DNA from: Agrobacterium fabrum str. C58 | GTDB taxonomy: Bacteria > Pseudomonadota > Alphaproteobacteria > Rhizobiales > Rhizobiaceae | Direction: 5' to 3' | Assembly (NCBI RefSeq): GCF_000092025.1 | Contig: NC_003063.2 | Location: 1,045,001 to 1,109,000 of the forward strand | Length of the DNA: 64,000 nt | Shown here: positions 19,444 through 27,834 of the stretch, piece by piece | Position numbering within the stretch: the first letter of the stretch is position 1 | Layout of the letters: every line of letters begins with the position of its first letter | The notes under the pieces: generated by a model | Database searches by the model: none | What the model was told of the DNA's origin: nothing | The model's input: the letters and a program-made list of their open reading frames with translations, nothing else | Made by a program: the position numbers and the translations under genes

Positions 19444-20347
19444 GATTGGCTCCCGACGCAATCTGGGCGACTGTTCGCTTCAACGTGGTAACGACAGTCT
19501 GGAGAGTTCGTTTTTCATCGGAATTGAGGGGGCGAAGCGGAGCCCGGACAGATCCGGCCCGAAGCCCGATGATTTCGCATCCATGCTTGATGGATTGGAC
19601 GAATTTTCCGCATTCGAGAAAATCCATCAGCGGCAGCATTGCGGTCATGATCGCGCGTCCCTTGTCGAAGTTCTTTTCGACGACGCAGGCTTCGTAGAGT
19701 GCCACATGCTCGCGCGGCAGGAAATTCGAGCCCGCGCAGACCCAGCTTTTCGCGCCCCAGGCGAAGAATTCCAACGCCTGGTCGTCCCAGCCGCAGGACA
19801 GCGCAATCTGCGGGAACTTGCGGGCGAGGAGATGCAGATTGCCCATGTCGCCAGAGCTTTCCTTGATGGCGACGACATTCTTCGATTTGCCGACGCGGGA
19901 GAAATATTCCTCCCCCATCACCACACCCATGCGAGCAGGGTAGTTGTACAGCATGATCGGAAGGTTCGCCGCGCGATCAACCGCAAGCGCGTGGACGGCG
20001 TTTTCACGCTCGGTCGGCAGCGCGTAGGGCGGAGAGGAAACGAGAATGGCGTCAGCGCCGATTTCCTTGGCCGCCTTGGCATATTCAATGGAATCTTCGG
20101 TACGGGTGGCGCCGGTTCCGACGACGAGCGGCAGCCGCGTACCGATCACTTGTCTGGCGTAGGCTGCCAGATCGAAGCGCTCCTGGGCCGTCTGCGCGTA
20201 ATATTCGCCCGTCGACCCACCGATGATGATGCCGTGCACCCGTGCTTCCATGAGCGACTCGAGGACAGCTGCGAAGGCGTCGCGGTCGATCTCTCCGTCA
20301 TGACCGAGCGGTGTAATCGCCGGGGTATATATACCTTCGAATTTCAA
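19436..20347 (-). CDS. DapA-family lyase (dihydrodipicolinate synthase / HypD-like)
   Basis: 303 aa. The most credible start is TTG at 20345-20347 (reading as MKFEGIYTPAITPLG), overlapping the GntR stop as TTGA and preceded by GGAG eight bases upstream. N-acetylneuraminate-lyase/DHDPS fold: GGSTGEYY, catalytic Tyr in LYNYPARMG, and Schiff-base Lys in VVAIKESSGDMG are intact. Members include keto-deoxy-sugar-acid aldolases and pyrroline-hydroxycarboxylate deaminase of hydroxyproline catabolism. With the downstream aldehyde dehydrogenase, a deaminase producing 2-oxoglutarate semialdehyde is the simplest reading, though not proven. Confidence 0.88.
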   Translation of the reverse strand: MKFEGIYTPAITPLGHDGEIDRDAFAAVLESLMEARVHGIIIGGSTGEYYAQTAQERFDLAAYARQVIGTRLPLVVGTGATRTEDSIEYAKAAKEIGADAILVSSPPYALPTERENAVHALAVDRAANLPIMLYNYPARMGVVMGEEYFSRVGKSKNVVAIKESSGDMGNLHLLARKFPQIALSCGWDDQALEFFAWGAKSWVCAGSNFLPREHVALYEACVVEKNFDKGRAIMTAMLPLMDFLECGKFVQSIKHGCEIIGLRAGSVRAPLRPLNSDEKRTLQTVVTTLKRTVAQIASGANHA

Positions 20348-21054
20348 GACGATTTCTCCATCGCTGAGACGGGCACCTCGACGAGAGCATCCGCCTTCAT
20401 TCCCTGGGGTGCGATGAACATCTCCATGTTCTCGCGCGACAATTCCCAATGTTCGAAGACCAGATCGACGACGGCGTCCTCGTTGTGCGACTGGATTGCG
20501 GCGATGAAGCCGTCATGATGTTCGACGGCGAGGTTCAGACGCTGGCGCATGTCGTCATTGCGTGGTCGGTAGAATGTGTGGCCGATGCGGGCGTGATCGA
20601 TCAGAAGACGACCAAGGCTCGCCTGCAGATAAACATTTCCGGACATGTCTCCGATCAGGGCATGGAAACGATTATTTTCCACGACCATGGACGGAGCGTC
20701 GCCCAACATGCTTGCCGCGCGGAATCGCTCCTGTGTGTCCTTCAGCTCGCCAAGCTGTTTCGGCCGGAAGTTCTGCACGGCGAGGCGGCCGATCGCGGCG
20801 TAGATCATCGGAGCGACCAGAAAGAAGTGCCGAAGCGTCTGGTGGTTCATCGGAATAACGCGCGCACCGCGATTTGCCCGAATGTCGATATAACCTTCGC
20901 CTTCGAGCCGGCGGAAAATTTCCCGGACCGGCGTGCGGGAGAGACCATAGCGCAAGCCGAGGCTGACTTCGTCCAGGTCCTGATCGGGATCGAGTTCCAT
21001 CGTCAGAATCTGATGCTTGATATCGTCGTATAAGCCGTCCTTGCCGCTCTTCAT
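20344..21054 (-). CDS. GntR-family regulator (FCD subgroup)
   Basis: 236 aa starting MKSGKDGLYDDIKHQILTME at 21054, behind a consensus GGAGG seven bases upstream; the longer frame extends into the promoter. N-terminal winged HTH with YGLSRTPVREIFRRLEGEGY and DIRANRGARVIPM, then an all-helical FCD ligand domain. First gene of the nine-gene minus-strand unit, with its stop overlapping the DapA-like start. A perfect 19-bp palindrome at 21144-21162, about 90 bp upstream, is the likely operator. The ligand is probably the pathway substrate or an intermediate. Confidence 0.92.
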   Translation of the reverse strand: MKSGKDGLYDDIKHQILTMELDPDQDLDEVSLGLRYGLSRTPVREIFRRLEGEGYIDIRANRGARVIPMNHQTLRHFFLVAPMIYAAIGRLAVQNFRPKQLGELKDTQERFRAASMLGDAPSMVVENNRFHALIGDMSGNVYLQASLGRLLIDHARIGHTFYRPRNDDMRQRLNLAVEHHDGFIAAIQSHNEDAVVDLVFEHWELSRENMEMFIAPQGMKADALVEVPVSAMEKSS

Positions 21055-21143
21055 CGAAACCTCCTGCCCGAAAACTGCGCGGGCCCAATCCATTATGCCA
21101 ACGATGAAAAGTTCGCATGGCTCAAGAGATGAGTCAATAAAAT

Positions 21144-21162
21144 TGTATAATCTAGTTATACA
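21144..21162. promoter_or_regulatory. Palindromic operator candidate for the adjacent GntR regulator
   Basis: TGTATAATCTAGTTATACA: a perfect 7-bp inverted repeat around a 5-bp centre in the AT-rich spacer upstream of the GntR gene. Size and symmetry suit an FCD-type GntR dimer. No second copy was seen elsewhere in the cluster, so it should regulate the whole minus-strand unit from this one promoter. Confidence 0.6.
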
Positions 21163-21584
21163 TTGGTTATAAGGAAATAATTTCGTGCATGGAGATTTAC
21201 GCGCTACGGATTCGTAACACGCTGAAAATGTTATATTTTCTTTGAGGCGCGCGTACCGCCGGTCTGCGCAAGGGCTGGTAATGGCGAGGAGGCTGATCTT
21301 GCTGGTGAGAGCATGACGTTCAGGACCGGGCAGCACCATGCCGGGGAGCGAATTCCGTCAGCTGCCGTGGGACCCGCCTGTGTCTTGCAATATTCGCCGG
21401 TGGGAAGCCGCGTTCGCAGACATGCAAAAAGGAGAACACCGCTTCCTCCAACCCGAAGATCACCTATAGGCGGGCGTCGGCGGTTTCAAATGGACGTTCC
21501 ACAATTATCCGACGGATGAGAACCGCGCGCTCGTCGTGGCGAAATACGCGAAACCTCCACCAGGCACGGGTTGGACGGCCAGCG
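21163..21584. other. Spacer with possible decayed reading frame
   Basis: About 420 bp between the GntR promoter region and the lactonase gene. From 21342 the plus strand reads MPGSEFRQLPWD... and runs to a TAG at about 21470; the same frame then continues AGVGGFKWTFHNYPTDENRA and further to a stop near 21602. The continuity across one stop hints at a decayed gene of about 85 codons, but I recognise no family. No start signal or terminator is clear. It may equally be chance coding potential in GC-rich DNA. Confidence 0.25.
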
Positions 21585-22502
21585 TCACCCTTCAAATCTG
21601 AAGGGTGCAAATCCTTTAGTCTGTGTCGGGATCATCCACACGCCGCCCGAGAAAGGTGCCTGTTCGAGCCGCTCTGCCGACATGTTGTGGCGGTGCGAGG
21701 TGACGAAAAGAGTGCTGAAATCGGGTCCGCCGAAGCAGGGCATTGTCGGGTGCGGCACAGGCATCTTTATCGCGGCGGTTTGTTTGCCGCCATCTTCGGC
21801 GAAGACATTCAACATGCCGGCGGAAACACCCGCACTGTAGTAGGTGCCGCTGCTGTCGAGGCAGCCGCCATCGGGCCGTCCGGTTTCTTCCGTCATCTGA
21901 GCTACCAGCACACCCTCGTCGAACAGGCCGTTTACCCTGTAGAAATTGCGTCTGCGTATCCATTTCTGCACGGAATCGCTCTGCCACATGATGGAACCGT
22001 CAGGGGAGAAAGCCAGACCGTTCGGGCATGTCAGCCCCGTCTGCATGCGCTTGGCGCTCGTTGCGGTGATCCGCCAGAGTTCGCCGTAAGGCTTCATCTC
22101 TGAGAGCGGAACATTGTGCATGGTTCCTACCCAGAAGGCGCCGTCGGGGCCAACACGGCCGTCATTAAGCCGGCAGGGAATGCCCTCCGGCGCCGGAATG
22201 GAGTGGAGGAGACGTGTCCTGCCGCTATCAGGATCGAGGATGACGATATCCATGCCGCAGGCGACGACGAGATCGCCGTTTTCACGAAGCCCGAGGCTCG
22301 ACACCGTGTGAGGAAACGGCCATTCGCGATATTGGCCGGGCTCGAGCGCTGCGGACCGCACCGTTTTGCCGAGGATATCGCACCAGAAAAGCACCTGACG
22401 CCTTTCGTCCCAAACAGGGGATTCCGCCAGCGTGCTCATCGTGTCGCACAGAAGTTTTGCCTGCGACATGGCAAGGGCTTGTTCGGGATTTGCCGTATTC
22501 AT
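21585..22502 (-). CDS. SMP-30/gluconolactonase-family sugar lactonase
   Basis: 305 aa. A six-bladed propeller of the SMP-30 family with its divalent-metal ligands: Glu in LAESPVWDE, Asn in PCRLNDGRVGPDGAFW, Asn in LTCPNGLAFSPDGS, and Asp in RPDGGCLDSS. It hydrolyses aldonolactones produced by sugar dehydrogenases. Lies 32 bp downstream of the GntR gene at 22535 on the same strand, so it belongs to the repressor transcript and is divergent from the Gfo/Idh/MocA genes that would generate its lactone substrate. A CACCCTTCA/TGAAGGGTG hairpin overlaps its stop but lacks a T run. Confidence 0.92.
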   Translation of the reverse strand: MNTANPEQALAMSQAKLLCDTMSTLAESPVWDERRQVLFWCDILGKTVRSAALEPGQYREWPFPHTVSSLGLRENGDLVVACGMDIVILDPDSGRTRLLHSIPAPEGIPCRLNDGRVGPDGAFWVGTMHNVPLSEMKPYGELWRITATSAKRMQTGLTCPNGLAFSPDGSIMWQSDSVQKWIRRRNFYRVNGLFDEGVLVAQMTEETGRPDGGCLDSSGTYYSAGVSAGMLNVFAEDGGKQTAAIKMPVPHPTMPCFGGPDFSTLFVTSHRHNMSAERLEQAPFSGGVWMIPTQTKGFAPFRFEG

Positions 22503-22534
22503 GATGCTCGAACCGTTGAAATGATGCCGCAGCC

Positions 22535-23248
22535 TTATTCGAAGTAGTCCTGATGGTTCTCGAAAACCTGCGAGAGAATGCCGAGGACGCGTCTCAGGTG
22601 TTTGCGTAGTTCTTCGGCCGCGAGGGTTTCGTTCCCGGCCTTGACCGCGCCGTACACCGCCTCATGTTCGGAAAGCAGCCGTGCCATATGCGCTTCGTCG
22701 GTGATGGCGAGTGCACGCAGGCGGTCCAGTCCGGATTTCTCGCGGATCAGCAGGGTCTCCAGTCTTTCCAGCCCCGTCGCAGCCGCAAGCGCACTGTGGA
22801 ACTGGTCGTCATGCACCCGGAAGGCCTTCCGGTCTCCCCGGTGCATGGCCGCGCGCTGGCCGCTCAGGGCGTGTTCGATCTCCTGTTCGGCTTCCGGCGT
22901 AATGCCGATCTGGCACAGCCTGCCAACGGCAGCCACCTCCAGCGCCTCGCGGATGAACTGCGCACTGCGGATGTGCTTTTCCGATAATTTTGAAACATAG
23001 GTGCCGCGGCTTGGCAGGGTGACGATCAGGCCATCATCTCTCAGCCGGCTGAGCGCCTCGCGCACCGGCGTCCGGCTGGAACTGAAGGATTGCCCAATCT
23101 CGTTTTCCGAGACCGCCTGGCCGGGAAAAAACTCCCGAGAAAGGATGGCGGATTTCAGCGCGGCATAGATCTGGTCAACCACTGGCCGGTTGAGGTCCAG
23201 TCGCTCCATCGTCGGCACGGTGCCACCTGTCACGGGAATTTTCGGCAT
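22535..23248 (-). CDS. GntR-family regulator (FCD subgroup)
   Basis: 237 aa starting MPKIPVTGGTVPTMERLDLN at 23248, behind GGAGGGTAT; a longer frame would run over the operators. Winged HTH: IGQSFSSSRTPVREALSRLR and DDGLIVTLPSRGTYVSKL, then FCD helices. Divergent from the sugar-acid operon beginning at 23352. Two palindromes containing the common core ACCGG lie at 23271-23318 between the two genes. Probably a repressor released by a sugar acid or keto-deoxy acid. Confidence 0.93.
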   Translation of the reverse strand: MPKIPVTGGTVPTMERLDLNRPVVDQIYAALKSAILSREFFPGQAVSENEIGQSFSSSRTPVREALSRLRDDGLIVTLPSRGTYVSKLSEKHIRSAQFIREALEVAAVGRLCQIGITPEAEQEIEHALSGQRAAMHRGDRKAFRVHDDQFHSALAAATGLERLETLLIREKSGLDRLRALAITDEAHMARLLSEHEAVYGAVKAGNETLAAEELRKHLRRVLGILSQVFENHQDYFE

Positions 23249-23270
23249 ATACCCTCCAGCGTTTTCATAA

Positions 23271-23282
23271 CCGGTATACCGG
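23271..23282. promoter_or_regulatory. GntR operator half-region 1
   Basis: CCGGTATACCGG, a perfect 12-bp palindrome 22 bp upstream of the GntR start codon. TATACC within it can serve as the -10 of a leftward promoter with TTGTCA (complement of the bases around 23295-23300) 17 bp upstream, so binding would block the repressor's own promoter. Confidence 0.65.
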
Positions 23283-23304
23283 AACACAAGTCTGTTGACA
23301 ACCG

Positions 23305-23318
23305 GCATACCGGTATGC
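23305..23318. promoter_or_regulatory. GntR operator half-region 2
   Basis: GCATACCGGTATGC, a perfect 14-bp palindrome. The sequence AACCGGYATACCGG is repeated at 23269-23282 and 23301-23314, exactly 32 bp (about three helical turns) apart. TTGACA at 23295-23300 lies just before it as a possible -35 of the rightward operon; the matching -10 is poor. Confidence 0.65.
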
Positions 23319-23351
23319 AATTGATCGCGCATTGGGAAGGAGGCTCCCGAA

Positions 23352-24404
23352 ATGCAAAATATCAAGACCTGCGTCATCGTTGGTGCCGGAATGGTGGCGA
23401 AGACGCATGTGCTCGCCTGTGCGGCAAGTTCAGAAAAAATTCGTCTGAAGGGTATCGTCGATGGCGGTTCCGGGCGCGCCAAGGCATTGGCTGCCGAAGC
23501 GTCGAAACACGCCGGATATGAAGTTGCGGTTTATTCTTCGATTGAAGATGCAGCGCGCGATGCGGATGTCGATTTCGCTATCATCGCGACGCCGCCAAAT
23601 GCCCGCATCGATATCGTCGGACAGCTCGCGAAAGCCGGCAAACACATTCTGATGGAAAAGCCCGTCGCCCGTAACACTGAAGAAGCCGATGGTATCGTCG
23701 CCCTCTGTCGCGACGCGGGCGTTACGCTCGGCATCATCTTCCAGCATCGCATGCGGGCGGCATCGCAAAAAGCCCGTGAACTGGTCGACGGCGGAACGCT
23801 CGGAGCACTGGGTCTTTGCGAAATTTCCGTGCCGTGGTGGCGCGCCCAGTCCTATTACGACGAACCCGGCCGCGGCACTTTGGCACGCGACGGCGGCGGT
23901 GTTCTGATCTCCCAGGCCATCCATACCATCGATCTCGCATTGAGTCTGACGGGTCCTGTCGCCCGCGTTCAGGCCATGGCGGCAACGACGCGTTTCCATC
24001 GCATGGAAACCGAAGATTATGTTTCTGCCGGCCTGCGCTTCAAGAATGGCGCCGTCGGTTCTCTGGTGGCGAGCACGGCAAGTTTTCCCGGTGCGGCTGA
24101 ATCGATCCTGCTCCACTTCGACAATGCCAGCCTGCGGCTCGCTTCGGGTCTGTTGCATCTCGACTGGCGCGATGGCCGGCAGGAGACTTTTGGCGGCGCG
24201 GCCGCCGGCACGGGCGGCGGCGCCGACCCTATGGCTTTCACGCATGAATGGCATAAGGGCGTCTTCGATGATTTCGCAGACGCCATCTCTTCAGGACGCC
24301 CGCCGGTCGTCACCGGCGAAGCGGCTCTTTTGTCTCACAGATTGATCGACGCGATCATCAACTCGGCCGACACCGGCAAGGAAGTGGAACTGCAGGATGA
24401 CTAA
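23352..24404 (+). CDS. Gfo/Idh/MocA-family oxidoreductase 1
   Basis: 350 aa behind GGAAGGAGG. N-terminal Rossmann CVIVGAGMVAKTHVLAC and the family motif MEKPVARN (EKP loop) near residue 98. The C-terminal alpha/beta dimer domain includes ISQAIHTIDLALSLTGPVAR with the catalytic His region. Such enzymes oxidise sugars or inositols with NAD(P). First of three paralogues in a row and first gene of the operon, transcribed away from the GntR gene. Overlaps the second paralogue by eight bases. Confidence 0.92.
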   Translation: MQNIKTCVIVGAGMVAKTHVLACAASSEKIRLKGIVDGGSGRAKALAAEASKHAGYEVAVYSSIEDAARDADVDFAIIATPPNARIDIVGQLAKAGKHILMEKPVARNTEEADGIVALCRDAGVTLGIIFQHRMRAASQKARELVDGGTLGALGLCEISVPWWRAQSYYDEPGRGTLARDGGGVLISQAIHTIDLALSLTGPVARVQAMAATTRFHRMETEDYVSAGLRFKNGAVGSLVASTASFPGAAESILLHFDNASLRLASGLLHLDWRDGRQETFGGAAAGTGGGADPMAFTHEWHKGVFDDFADAISSGRPPVVTGEAALLSHRLIDAIINSADTGKEVELQDD

Positions 24405-25413
24405 AGCAATCAAGTTCGTCGCTCTGGGTATTGAGCATCGGCATATTTTCGGCATGGCCCAGAACCTGCTGGATGCCGGCGCGGAATTTGCCGGCTGGTG
24501 GACAGAAGGCGAGCCCGATGTCGTGGAAGGCTTCGTCAAGCGCTTCCCGGATGTGCCGCGCGCAGCATCGAAAGAGGCGCTGCTGGCAGATGGCAGCATC
24601 GATCTCGTTGTCATCGCTGATATTCCGTCCAAGCGTGCCGATCTCGCGATTGCCGCCATGGAAGCCGGCAAGGACGTCATGTCCGACAAGCCCGGTTGCA
24701 CCACCTTCGAACAGCTGGATCGTCTTCGCCAGACCGTGGCGAAGACCAAGCGCATCTGGACCGTCGATTTCTCCGAGCGGTTTGAAGTTCCAAGCGTGAC
24801 CAAGGCGGCTGAACTCGTCGCGCAGGGCGCCATCGGCCGCGTCATCCAGACCGTCGGTCTCGGCCCGCATCGTCTGAACCGCCAGATCCGTCCGACTTGG
24901 TTCTTCGAGCGCGAAGCTTACGGCGGCATCCTTACCGATATCGCCAGCCACCAGATCGATCAGTTCATGTTCTTTACGGGTTCGACCGAGGTCGAGATCG
25001 TGTCCGCCACCGTTGCCAACTATGCCAACCCTCACGATCCGGGCCTGCAGGATTTCGGCGAAGTCGTGCTGCGCGGCGACAAGGGCCACGGCTATATCCG
25101 CGTCGACTGGTATACGCCGGATGCGCTGCCGACCTGGGGCGACGGCCGCCTGACCATCCTCGGCACCGAGGGTTACATCGAACTGCGTAAATACGTCGAT
25201 GTCGGCAATAGCGAAGGCACGGACCGCCTCGTTCTCGTGAATGGCGATCGCTGCGAATATATCGATGCTTCCGGTGCAGGCCTGCCCTATTTCGGTCTCG
25301 TGTGCGACGACATCCGTAACCGCACGGAAACGGCGATGACGCAGGAACACGTCTTCAAGGTTTGCGATCTGTCGCTGCAGGCACAGGCCAAGGCTGAGGG
25401 AGCATCGAAATGA
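24397..25413 (+). CDS. Gfo/Idh/MocA-family oxidoreductase 2, atypical
   Basis: 338 aa. N-terminus KAIKFVALGIEHRHIFGMAQ replaces the usual GxGxxG with GIEHRH, and the EKP loop is SDKPGCTTFEQ. The domain arrangement (ILTDIASHQIDQFMFFTG near residue 180) is still that of the family. The altered nucleotide-binding loop may mean different cofactor use or a non-redox role. Overlaps both neighbours (8 and 4 bp), so all three dehydrogenases are co-translated and may act on successive positions or form a redox-neutral epimerising set. Confidence 0.88.
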   Translation: MTKAIKFVALGIEHRHIFGMAQNLLDAGAEFAGWWTEGEPDVVEGFVKRFPDVPRAASKEALLADGSIDLVVIADIPSKRADLAIAAMEAGKDVMSDKPGCTTFEQLDRLRQTVAKTKRIWTVDFSERFEVPSVTKAAELVAQGAIGRVIQTVGLGPHRLNRQIRPTWFFEREAYGGILTDIASHQIDQFMFFTGSTEVEIVSATVANYANPHDPGLQDFGEVVLRGDKGHGYIRVDWYTPDALPTWGDGRLTILGTEGYIELRKYVDVGNSEGTDRLVLVNGDRCEYIDASGAGLPYFGLVCDDIRNRTETAMTQEHVFKVCDLSLQAQAKAEGASK

Positions 25414-26483
25414 TCGGTGTAGCCATCATTGGCGCCGGCATCGGCGCCCAGCATCTGACCGGTTATCGGGCCCTGCCGAAGCGCTTCGTCGTCAAGGCGA
25501 TCTGCGATCTCGACCTGGAGCGCGCCCGCTCCGTTGCCGGCGATGATACCTCCATCCGCCTGACCACCGATCTCGACGAGGTTCTGGCAGATGAGAGCAT
25601 TCAGCTCATTGACGTCTGCCTGCCGCCGCACCTGCATTTCCCGGTGACGCTGAAGGCGCATGCGGCGGGCAAGGACGTGGTTTGCGAAAAGCCGCTCGTC
25701 CGCTCGCTGGAAGAGGCAAATGCGCTGATCGACTCCGTCAAGAAGACCGGGCGCAGTGTGTTTCCGGTCTTCCAGTACCGTTTCGGACAGGCCATGCGGC
25801 AGCTGCGCGCGCTGATCGACGCCGGCCTTGCCGGCAAGGCCTTCGTCGCGAGCTCGGAAGTCCACTGGAACCGTGGCGCCAGCTATTACGACATTCCATG
25901 GCGCGGTACGTGGAAGGGTGAGTGCGGCGGCGCGATCCTCGGCCACGCCATCCACGCCCATGATCTTCTCTGCCACGTTCTTGGTCCGGTCGATGAAGTG
26001 TTCGCCATGGCCGACACGCGCGTCAATACGATCGAAACCGAAGACTGCGCAGCCCTCAGCTTCCGCATGAAAAGCGGTGCCCTGGCGACGAGTTCTGTTA
26101 CACTCGGCGCGGCCGAAGACACGTCGCGCCTGCGTTTCTGCTTTGAAGGTTTCACCGCCGAAAGCGGCACCTTGCCCTATCGCCCGGCTGAAGACACATG
26201 GCGTTTCATCGCCCGTGCACCGACGACGCAGGATCAGATCGACGCCGTTCTGGCAACAGTGGCTGATGGCGAAAACGGCTTCGCCGGTTTTGTCGAAGCC
26301 ATTGCCGACGCGATGGAAGGATGTGGCGGCAAGGAAGTGACTGTTAATGACGGTTTGCAATCGATCGAACTCGTCACCGCCATCTATCGCTCGGTCCGGG
26401 AAGGAAAGCCGGTTCGCCTGTCCGACGCTGCCGAAGGCGAGTGGATCAAGGGCTGGGCTCCGCGCGCATCCGCCAACGCATAA
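25410..26483 (+). CDS. Gfo/Idh/MocA-family oxidoreductase 3
   Basis: 357 aa. The start overlaps the preceding stop as ATGA. Rossmann VAIIGAGIGAQHLTGYRALP, EKP loop VVCEKPLVRSLEEAN, and GAILGHAIHAHDLLCHVLGP in the C-terminal domain. Closest in layout to the first paralogue. A ribosome-binding site GGGAGG follows 11 bp downstream of its stop for the ABC binding protein, so the operon continues. Substrate likely a sugar or glycoside imported by that system. Confidence 0.92.
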   Translation: MIGVAIIGAGIGAQHLTGYRALPKRFVVKAICDLDLERARSVAGDDTSIRLTTDLDEVLADESIQLIDVCLPPHLHFPVTLKAHAAGKDVVCEKPLVRSLEEANALIDSVKKTGRSVFPVFQYRFGQAMRQLRALIDAGLAGKAFVASSEVHWNRGASYYDIPWRGTWKGECGGAILGHAIHAHDLLCHVLGPVDEVFAMADTRVNTIETEDCAALSFRMKSGALATSSVTLGAAEDTSRLRFCFEGFTAESGTLPYRPAEDTWRFIARAPTTQDQIDAVLATVADGENGFAGFVEAIADAMEGCGGKEVTVNDGLQSIELVTAIYRSVREGKPVRLSDAAEGEWIKGWAPRASANA

Positions 26484-26505
26484 TCATCTAACGGGAGGAA
26501 ACCAG

Positions 26506-27777
26506 ATGACCAGAAAATACAGCATGGCATTGGCGCTCGCCCTGGGCGCGGCGTCCTTTGCAGGCGTCGCTCAGGCGGCCCAGGAAGTGCGCTTTACCTG
26601 CGCTTATGACGGAAACGGCTGCGAAATCCTCAAGGACATTCTCGCGCGTTACGAAAAGCAGCATCCGGACGTCAAGATCGTCACCGACGTCGTGCCCTAC
26701 AAGGCGCTGCTGGAAGGCCTGCCCGTTCAGCTCGCCGGCGGCAGCGGCCCGGATTTCGCGACGGTGACCGACCTTGGTGGTCTCAACCGCTATTATCTCG
26801 ATCTCACGCCCTATGTGGACGCGAAATATTGGGAAGACAATTTCTCGAACGTGCTGAAATGGTACCGCAGCGGCCCTGACGACAAGGGCATCTACGGCAT
26901 GCATACCCAGCTCACCATCACCGGTGCCTTTATCAACCGCACCCTGTTCGATCAGGCCAATGTGGCCGTCCCCGGCAAGGATGCGACGCTGGACGATTGG
27001 GCAAAAGCTGCCAATGCCGTGGCCAAGGCGACCGGCACGCCTTATCCGATGGCAATCGACCGCTCCGGTCACCGCATTGCCGGCCCGGCCATCTCTTATG
27101 GCGCGAAGATTTTCGATGCCGACGGCAAGCCGATCCTGGTCGATGAAGGCTTCACCACTTTCGTGAAGAAATTCGTGGAGTGGAACAAGGACGGCACCAT
27201 GGCGCGTGACGTCTGGGCCGGGCAGGGCGGCAATACCTATCGCGACGCCGCGCAGGAATTCATCAACGGCCAGCTGGTCTATTATTATTCCGGCAGCTGG
27301 CAGACCGCGCGCTTCGACAGCCAGGTGGGCGATGCGTTCGACTGGGAAGTCGTGCCGCAGCCCTGCGGTGGCGCTGCCTGCACCGGCATGCCTGGTGGTA
27401 CCGGCATCGTTGGCTTCAAGCAGACCAAGAACCCGAAGATCGTTGCCGATATCCTGAACTTCATGGCGCAGGACGAGAACTATCTCGACTTTACGGTTCG
27501 CACCCGCAACGTTCCGGCCAACAAGTCCGTGGCCGACAAGGGCGTGACCTATACCGGCGCAACGCCTGCGACGCAGAAGGCCATGAATGTCTGGCTCGAC
27601 CAGATCCCCAGCCTCAGCCCGATTGCCTATGCCTATCAGGGCTACAAGAACAACCGCGCCATGTTCAACATCTCCGTCCAGCGCATCACGCAGGCCATCG
27701 TCGGTGAAAGCACCGTTGATGAAGCCATGGCCCGCGCGAAGACGGACCTTGAGGAAGCGTTGAAACAGGCGAAGTGA
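26506..27777 (+). CDS. CUT1 sugar ABC transporter substrate-binding protein
   Basis: 423 aa from ATG 26506 behind GGGAGG. Signal peptide MTRKYSMALALALGAASFAG, cut after AQA. Mature protein begins QEVRFTCAYDGNG. Type I solute-binding fold of the MalE class: ILARYEKQHPDVKIV, GGSGPDFATVTDLGG, FINGQLVYYYSGSWQTARF. Two unusual Cys pairs (TCAYDGNGC near the mature N-terminus and QPCGGAACTG) could form disulfides. It delivers a sugar, glycoside or oligouronide to the two permeases downstream. Confidence 0.93.
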   Translation: MTRKYSMALALALGAASFAGVAQAAQEVRFTCAYDGNGCEILKDILARYEKQHPDVKIVTDVVPYKALLEGLPVQLAGGSGPDFATVTDLGGLNRYYLDLTPYVDAKYWEDNFSNVLKWYRSGPDDKGIYGMHTQLTITGAFINRTLFDQANVAVPGKDATLDDWAKAANAVAKATGTPYPMAIDRSGHRIAGPAISYGAKIFDADGKPILVDEGFTTFVKKFVEWNKDGTMARDVWAGQGGNTYRDAAQEFINGQLVYYYSGSWQTARFDSQVGDAFDWEVVPQPCGGAACTGMPGGTGIVGFKQTKNPKIVADILNFMAQDENYLDFTVRTRNVPANKSVADKGVTYTGATPATQKAMNVWLDQIPSLSPIAYAYQGYKNNRAMFNISVQRITQAIVGESTVDEAMARAKTDLEEALKQAK

Positions 27778-27834
27778 TCCATCGCCTTCCGGCGTGGCGC
27801 ATGCCGCGCCGCGCCGGATCGAAGGAGGACCCTC

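Noticed and set aside
21586..21607. CACCCTTCA/TGAAGGGTG hairpin as terminator of the SMP-30 gene
   Set aside because: It overlaps the stop codon and no T run follows on the minus strand.
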